A stretch of DNA of 64,000 nucleotides from Lyophyllum atratum (Eukaryota; Basidiomycota; Agaricomycetes; Agaricales; Lyophyllaceae). Position numbers and translations under genes: made by a program. Under the pieces are notes generated by a model that was given only the letters and a program-made list of their open reading frames with translations, was not told the origin of the DNA and ran no database searches. This document shows, in pieces, positions 60,379-64,000 of the stretch; within the stretch, counting starts at the first letter, position 1, and each line of letters starts with the position of its first letter. The stretch spans positions 2,914,001 through 2,978,000 of the forward strand of contig JACGCN010000001.1 of NCBI GenBank assembly GCA_014905825.1. Reading direction: 5' to 3'.

Positions 60379-63185
60379 ATGCGTCTCCGCCGCCTGCCGT
60401 GGGCTTTGCTCACTGTTCTCCTCGTTGCCCCTGCTCATTCCTCGCCCCAGTACCCGTTGACAGTATTCTTCTCCACCACCCTCATCGATGCTCTTTCGAC
60501 TGACCCTAATTATACCTCCTTGCTTCGTTTGCTTCAACGCGCTCGCCTCGTTCCCACATTGAACACACTCAATGGCAGCACTCTCTTCGCTCCCACCAAC
60601 GATGCCATCAAGCACTATCTTAAAGACAACCAGATCTGGCGTAATGTCTTTCACGACGACCATTTCGTTCTCAATGACAATGTCCAGGAGCAGTTGAGGC
60701 AACAGCTCTTCTACCACCTTCTGAATCACACTCTCTTGGCTCCGCCTGCCAACGAAGAAACACATACATACAACACTCTGCACTATCCTCGAAAAGTTCC
60801 TCTCGATCCGCCCTCGCGAAATCCTCCTCCATCACCTCCTTGGATGCCCATTCCCGGAGGAACTCTTGGAGGTGAACCGCAGCGACTGCGCATGTTTGGG
60901 AATGATCAAACAGCCTGGGTCGGTGTCGATGCTTTTGGGAAAGGAGGGTCTAAAGTTATCAACACTACTCAAGCCGGTAACGGTGTAGTGTTCGGTATTT
61001 CCAAAGTACTTGAGCCACCTTCCGACTTAGGTATGTCAACGTTTGAACGTCCGCAGTGAAAGGAAATAACATAATCCTCCAAGCCCATCTCGTGTCTCAA
61101 CAGCCCTCGGTATCTTATTTCCATAAAGTGTTGACACCTGAAATCACGAAAGTTCTCACCTCCACCTCCGAACTCACCCTGTTCCTTCCAGTCGATGATG
61201 CCTGGGAGGCTCTGGACCCTTATGAGCGCCTGTACCTAGAAAGCGAATATGCCACCGACGATTTGCACCGTATACTAAATATGCACGCCGTTGTGGAGGA
61301 TGGAGTCAGGTATTCCGACTCCTTTGGCAAGGCAACGAACAGTAAGGCGTATTTTCCTTGACAGTACACACTTACTGAACAATTTTGTAGTGACAACTAT
61401 CGACGGCACAACCCTTCAAATCGTCGCCTCGTCGGACCAAACTACCGTTTCAACTGCGCGCCTTGTGCAACCTGACATATACGCATCCAATGGTGTTCTT
61501 CACCTTGTAGACTCACTTCTTGTACCTCCAGGAGCCCTTCAGCTCACTCCAGAGAAATACCTCCTTGCTCTCAATTGCACAACCTTCGTGTCATTGTTGC
61601 ACTCTGTTAATCTGACTTCCTTAATTAACGACACGGAGTCGAAATATACAATCCTTGCGCCATCGGATGACGTACTTTCCGTCTTCGGTAATGCAGAGCT
61701 TCCAGAGAAGGGTAGCGACGAATTGAAGAGGCTTCTACAATACCACTTCATACCTGGAAGGTGGACACCAGAGAAACTGAATGACGGGATGCTTTTGGAG
61801 ACGGCGTTGCAAGAGGAGGGACTTGCCGGTGGAAGACAAGTTTTGAGCGTCGAGGTCGGTTCTGATCATAAGTTGGCGGACAAGTCGATCAGGTTTGCTG
61901 GTGCCGGGACGATAGGAAGCGAAAGTGAGTACGCATCACTCCTCATGGATGGAAATGCTGACATGGTGTTGCAGTCAATATTACCAACACTCTCGTCTAT
62001 TTCATCTCTCGGCCACTTATACCACCTGTTGACCCATTGCAGACTGCTCTACCTTTCCTCGAACTCTCATCCTTCCTTGCCGCCATCTTTTCCACCTCTC
62101 AGGCTGACATTCTCAGACATACCCCTCACATATCCCTTCTGATGCCTCACAACGCTGCCTTTAAACGGCTGGGTATGCTTGTGAGCGCACACCTACTCGG
62201 AGCTTCTTCCACCCAGGACTTGGAGAAAGTTTTGCTGCACCATGCATTGAATACCGTTGAATATGCACAATCCCTGAAGAATGGCTCACAGCACACGTTT
62301 GCCACACTCGAAGGCAGTGACCTTCAGTTTGATCGGTTGAAGAATGGCAGCTTGTACGTCAGTCCTAGTGGTGGTTGGACTGGGATGCAGGCGGAGGTGT
62401 ACGTCCAAGATCGCCTCACTGAAACCGGTGTCATCCACGAGCTTTCGGACATTCTTATCCCGCGTTCAGTCAATTTAACAATCGGCAAGCTCGTCAAGGC
62501 TGCTCAAGGTAGCACCATGGCTTCGATAGCCGTCAAAGCGGGCTTCGAATGGGTACTTAATGGCACTGCGCCTCCCGAAGGATCTGAGTGGGCCGAAGGA
62601 CTAGGGGGTGCTGGTTGGACTCTGTTGTGCCCTACAGACACTGCATTCAAAGATCTTAACCTGACCCAACTATACGCCGATACCGATGGCCTGCGTTCCA
62701 TCATTGCTCAACATCTCATTCCTTCCCCACCATCGCAACGGGAGTTCTTTATATATGACAACGATGCGCTCTATAATAATAGGCCTTTGCCCTTCGACGA
62801 ATCGCCAACGTACTCGACTCTTCTCTCCGCGTCATCCGCATACGGCGACCTTGCCTTCCGCTGGCGTGACAACTCAGAAACGAAAGGATACATCGTCGGA
62901 ATAAAGGGCGCGCGAGGAACGGACGGCAGTGCTGACTGGGCTCGCGTGCTCTCATGGGGTCGATCCACTAATGCAGGTGGGGGTGGGGTCGTCCAGATCG
63001 ACCGGCTATTAACACCATATAACCCGCCCTGGTGGATAGCTTATGGGGCCCCCACTGGTGTGGGATTTGGAGGTTGCATCCTCATTTGTTTATTCTTCTA
63101 TGGAGTCCGGATTATATGGAAACGGGACACGACAGAGGCAACTTATGAACCGGTTGGTGGATTCGGACGGGACGACGAAGGCTGA
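60379..63185 (+). CDS. Fasciclin (FAS1)-repeat type I membrane protein
   Basis: A secretory-pathway protein with several FAS1 adhesion domains. The N terminus is a cleavable signal peptide (MRLRRLPWALLTVLLVAPAHS). FAS1 motifs are visible as STLFAPTNDAIKHYL with LLNHTLL (domain 1), LTLFLPVDDAWEAL with ILNMHAVV (domain 2), YTILAPSDDVLSVFG with LLQYHFI (domain 3), ISLLMPHNAAFKRLGM with LLHHALNTVEY (domain 4) and TLLCPTDTAFKDLN with IIAQHLIPS (domain 5). There are many N-glycosylation sites. Near the C terminus, GVGFGGCILICLFFYGVRIIW is a single membrane segment followed by basic residues and a short cytosolic tail ending GGFGRDDEG. Introns near 61029, 61340 and 61924 restore the frame in each case. 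In fungi such proteins are found at the vacuole or cell surface; which one applies here is open. Confidence 0.87.
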
Positions 63186-63567
63186 AATTTACTCTAGACC
63201 ATTGGTTTCCTTATATGATATCTGATATGGACGGCCGGTAATGTATTAGAGCGTGGAGTTCAGTAATATTATTGTAAAGTATCTTGGCCCAATATATACC
63301 TTACCTAGAGTAAGACATGGCATTCCGTAGTAGCTCTTGGTCGTGGCGAGACGATGAGAACCAGCAGCTTCTTTATCCAGAGAACCAAGCTCGAAACGAG
63401 CCGTAGCTGATAATGTTGCATGGTTGCCCAAGTATCATCAGGGTGAATGATTGCATGTGAATAATAGTAATGATGCCTTCTTTCCCGTCCCGGACAAGGA
63501 CTCCTGCCTTGGTTGCTGTGGTAAACCCTTCACCATCCCTCATCTTCAACGCCCAGTTAACACCACA
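63186..63567. other. Intergenic upstream of the carnitine-type carrier
   Basis: 382 bp between two plus-strand genes. It contains AT-rich 3' sequence of the fasciclin gene up to about 63300 and the carrier promoter. Nothing more specific is seen. Confidence 0.45.
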
Positions 63568-64000
63568 ATGGTTTGGAGCACTTTCGTCATCCATAAGCCG
63601 TTTTGACGTATCTCTCCATAGAGTGAAGCTGCCACAGCGGAGGAAGCTCGTGGAACTGCTGTCGAATCCGCCAAGTCTTTTATTGCTGGCGGCTTCGGAG
63701 GTGTCGCTGCTGTGCTCGTCGGTGAGCCTGATCTTCATCATCCTCTGCTCATCAGGTCCAAACCATTCATTCTCCAAGGCCATCCCTTTGACTTGACGAA
63801 AACGAGGCTTCAAACAGCCGCTCCTGGTGTTTATACGGGTGCTATAGATGTGGTGAAAAAAACCCTAGGACGGGATGGCGTTACAGGGTACTCATGAATC
63901 CTATCTTCTCCGTTCACACTTTCCGCTTACATGCAGGAAAGGCTGTACCGCGGTATGGTTCCGCCACTACTAGGCGTTACACCTATTTTCGCTGTGTCCT
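63568..64000 (+). CDS. CRC1: Mitochondrial carnitine/acylcarnitine-type carrier, 3' truncated
   Basis: A six-helix inner-membrane carrier that imports acylcarnitines for fatty-acid use. The best model has a coding exon consisting of the start codon alone (63568-63570) followed by an intron to 63621. Exon two (63622-63721) reads SEAATAEEARGTAVESAKSFIAGGFGGVAAVLV; exon three (63779-63887) gives GHPFDLTKTRLQTA, the first carrier signature P-x-[DE]-x-x-[KR], then GAIDVVKKTLGRDGVTG. Exon four begins at 63942 with LYRGMVPPLLGVTPIFAVS and runs off the window. The GHPFDLTKTRLQ and GLYRGMVPPLLGVTPIFA blocks match the carnitine carrier group closely. The start-codon-only exon is supported by the fit of both splice sites and of the family N terminus, but it is not proved; other carriers of this subgroup remain possible. 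Confidence 0.82.

Overview
The window is nuclear DNA of a filamentous basidiomycete, most likely an Agaricomycete. Genes are packed tightly on both strands, almost every one is broken by several introns of about 45-75 bp (GT..AG, once GC..AG), and the proteins are recognisably fungal: YHM2, a RAVE Rav1 homologue, a seipin, a Byr4-type regulator and an ACS-family permease. I see no virus, transposon, CRISPR array, rRNA or tRNA. It is an ordinary housekeeping region with about 28 genes; the first (an m-AAA protease) and the last (a carnitine-type carrier) run off the window.

Layout. 1-6.1 kb: m-AAA protease 3' part (+), ACS permease (-), urease accessory UreD (-). 6.4-17.3 kb: Byr4/Bfa1-like septation regulator (-), NRDE2 (-), NIP7 (+), SEC39 (+), then a 16-bp minisatellite that starts on the SEC39 stop codon. 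17.6-30.0 kb: an unnamed coiled-coil protein (-), CGR1 (+), VPS18 (-), a SHB17-like phosphatase (+), a long coiled-coil protein (+). 30.5-33.2 kb: YHM2 carrier (+) and an Mpv17/PMP22 protein (+). 33.2-44.5 kb: seven minus-strand genes (TRS85, WW protein, zinc-finger protein, LCCL membrane protein, a lipocalin-like protein, a conserved unknown). 44.6-55.2 kb: seipin (+), SH3BGR-like (-), low-molecular-weight phosphatase (+), methylmalonate-semialdehyde dehydrogenase (-), Rap1-type Myb protein (+), Rab GDI (+). 55.3-64 kb: RAV1 (-), a fasciclin-domain membrane protein (+), carnitine carrier 5' part (+).

Functional themes. Membrane traffic is strongly represented (SEC39, VPS18, TRS85, GDI1, RAV1, seipin), with a second group in ribosome and RNA biology (NIP7, CGR1, NRDE2) and a third in mitochondria (m-AAA protease, YHM2, dehydrogenase, carnitine carrier). 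Several genes are divergent pairs separated by only 60-200 bp, so they must share promoters. There is no operon-like logic and I did not find a convincing undescribed system.

The main caveat is sequence quality. At least a dozen conserved genes carry one-base reading-frame breaks, many next to short homopolymers, including an essential gene (NIP7) and a pair of nearly compensating breaks in YHM2. The simplest reading is uncorrected indel errors in the assembly rather than a decaying region. Coordinates below are outer coding limits; exon borders are given where both splice sites and the reading frame agree.
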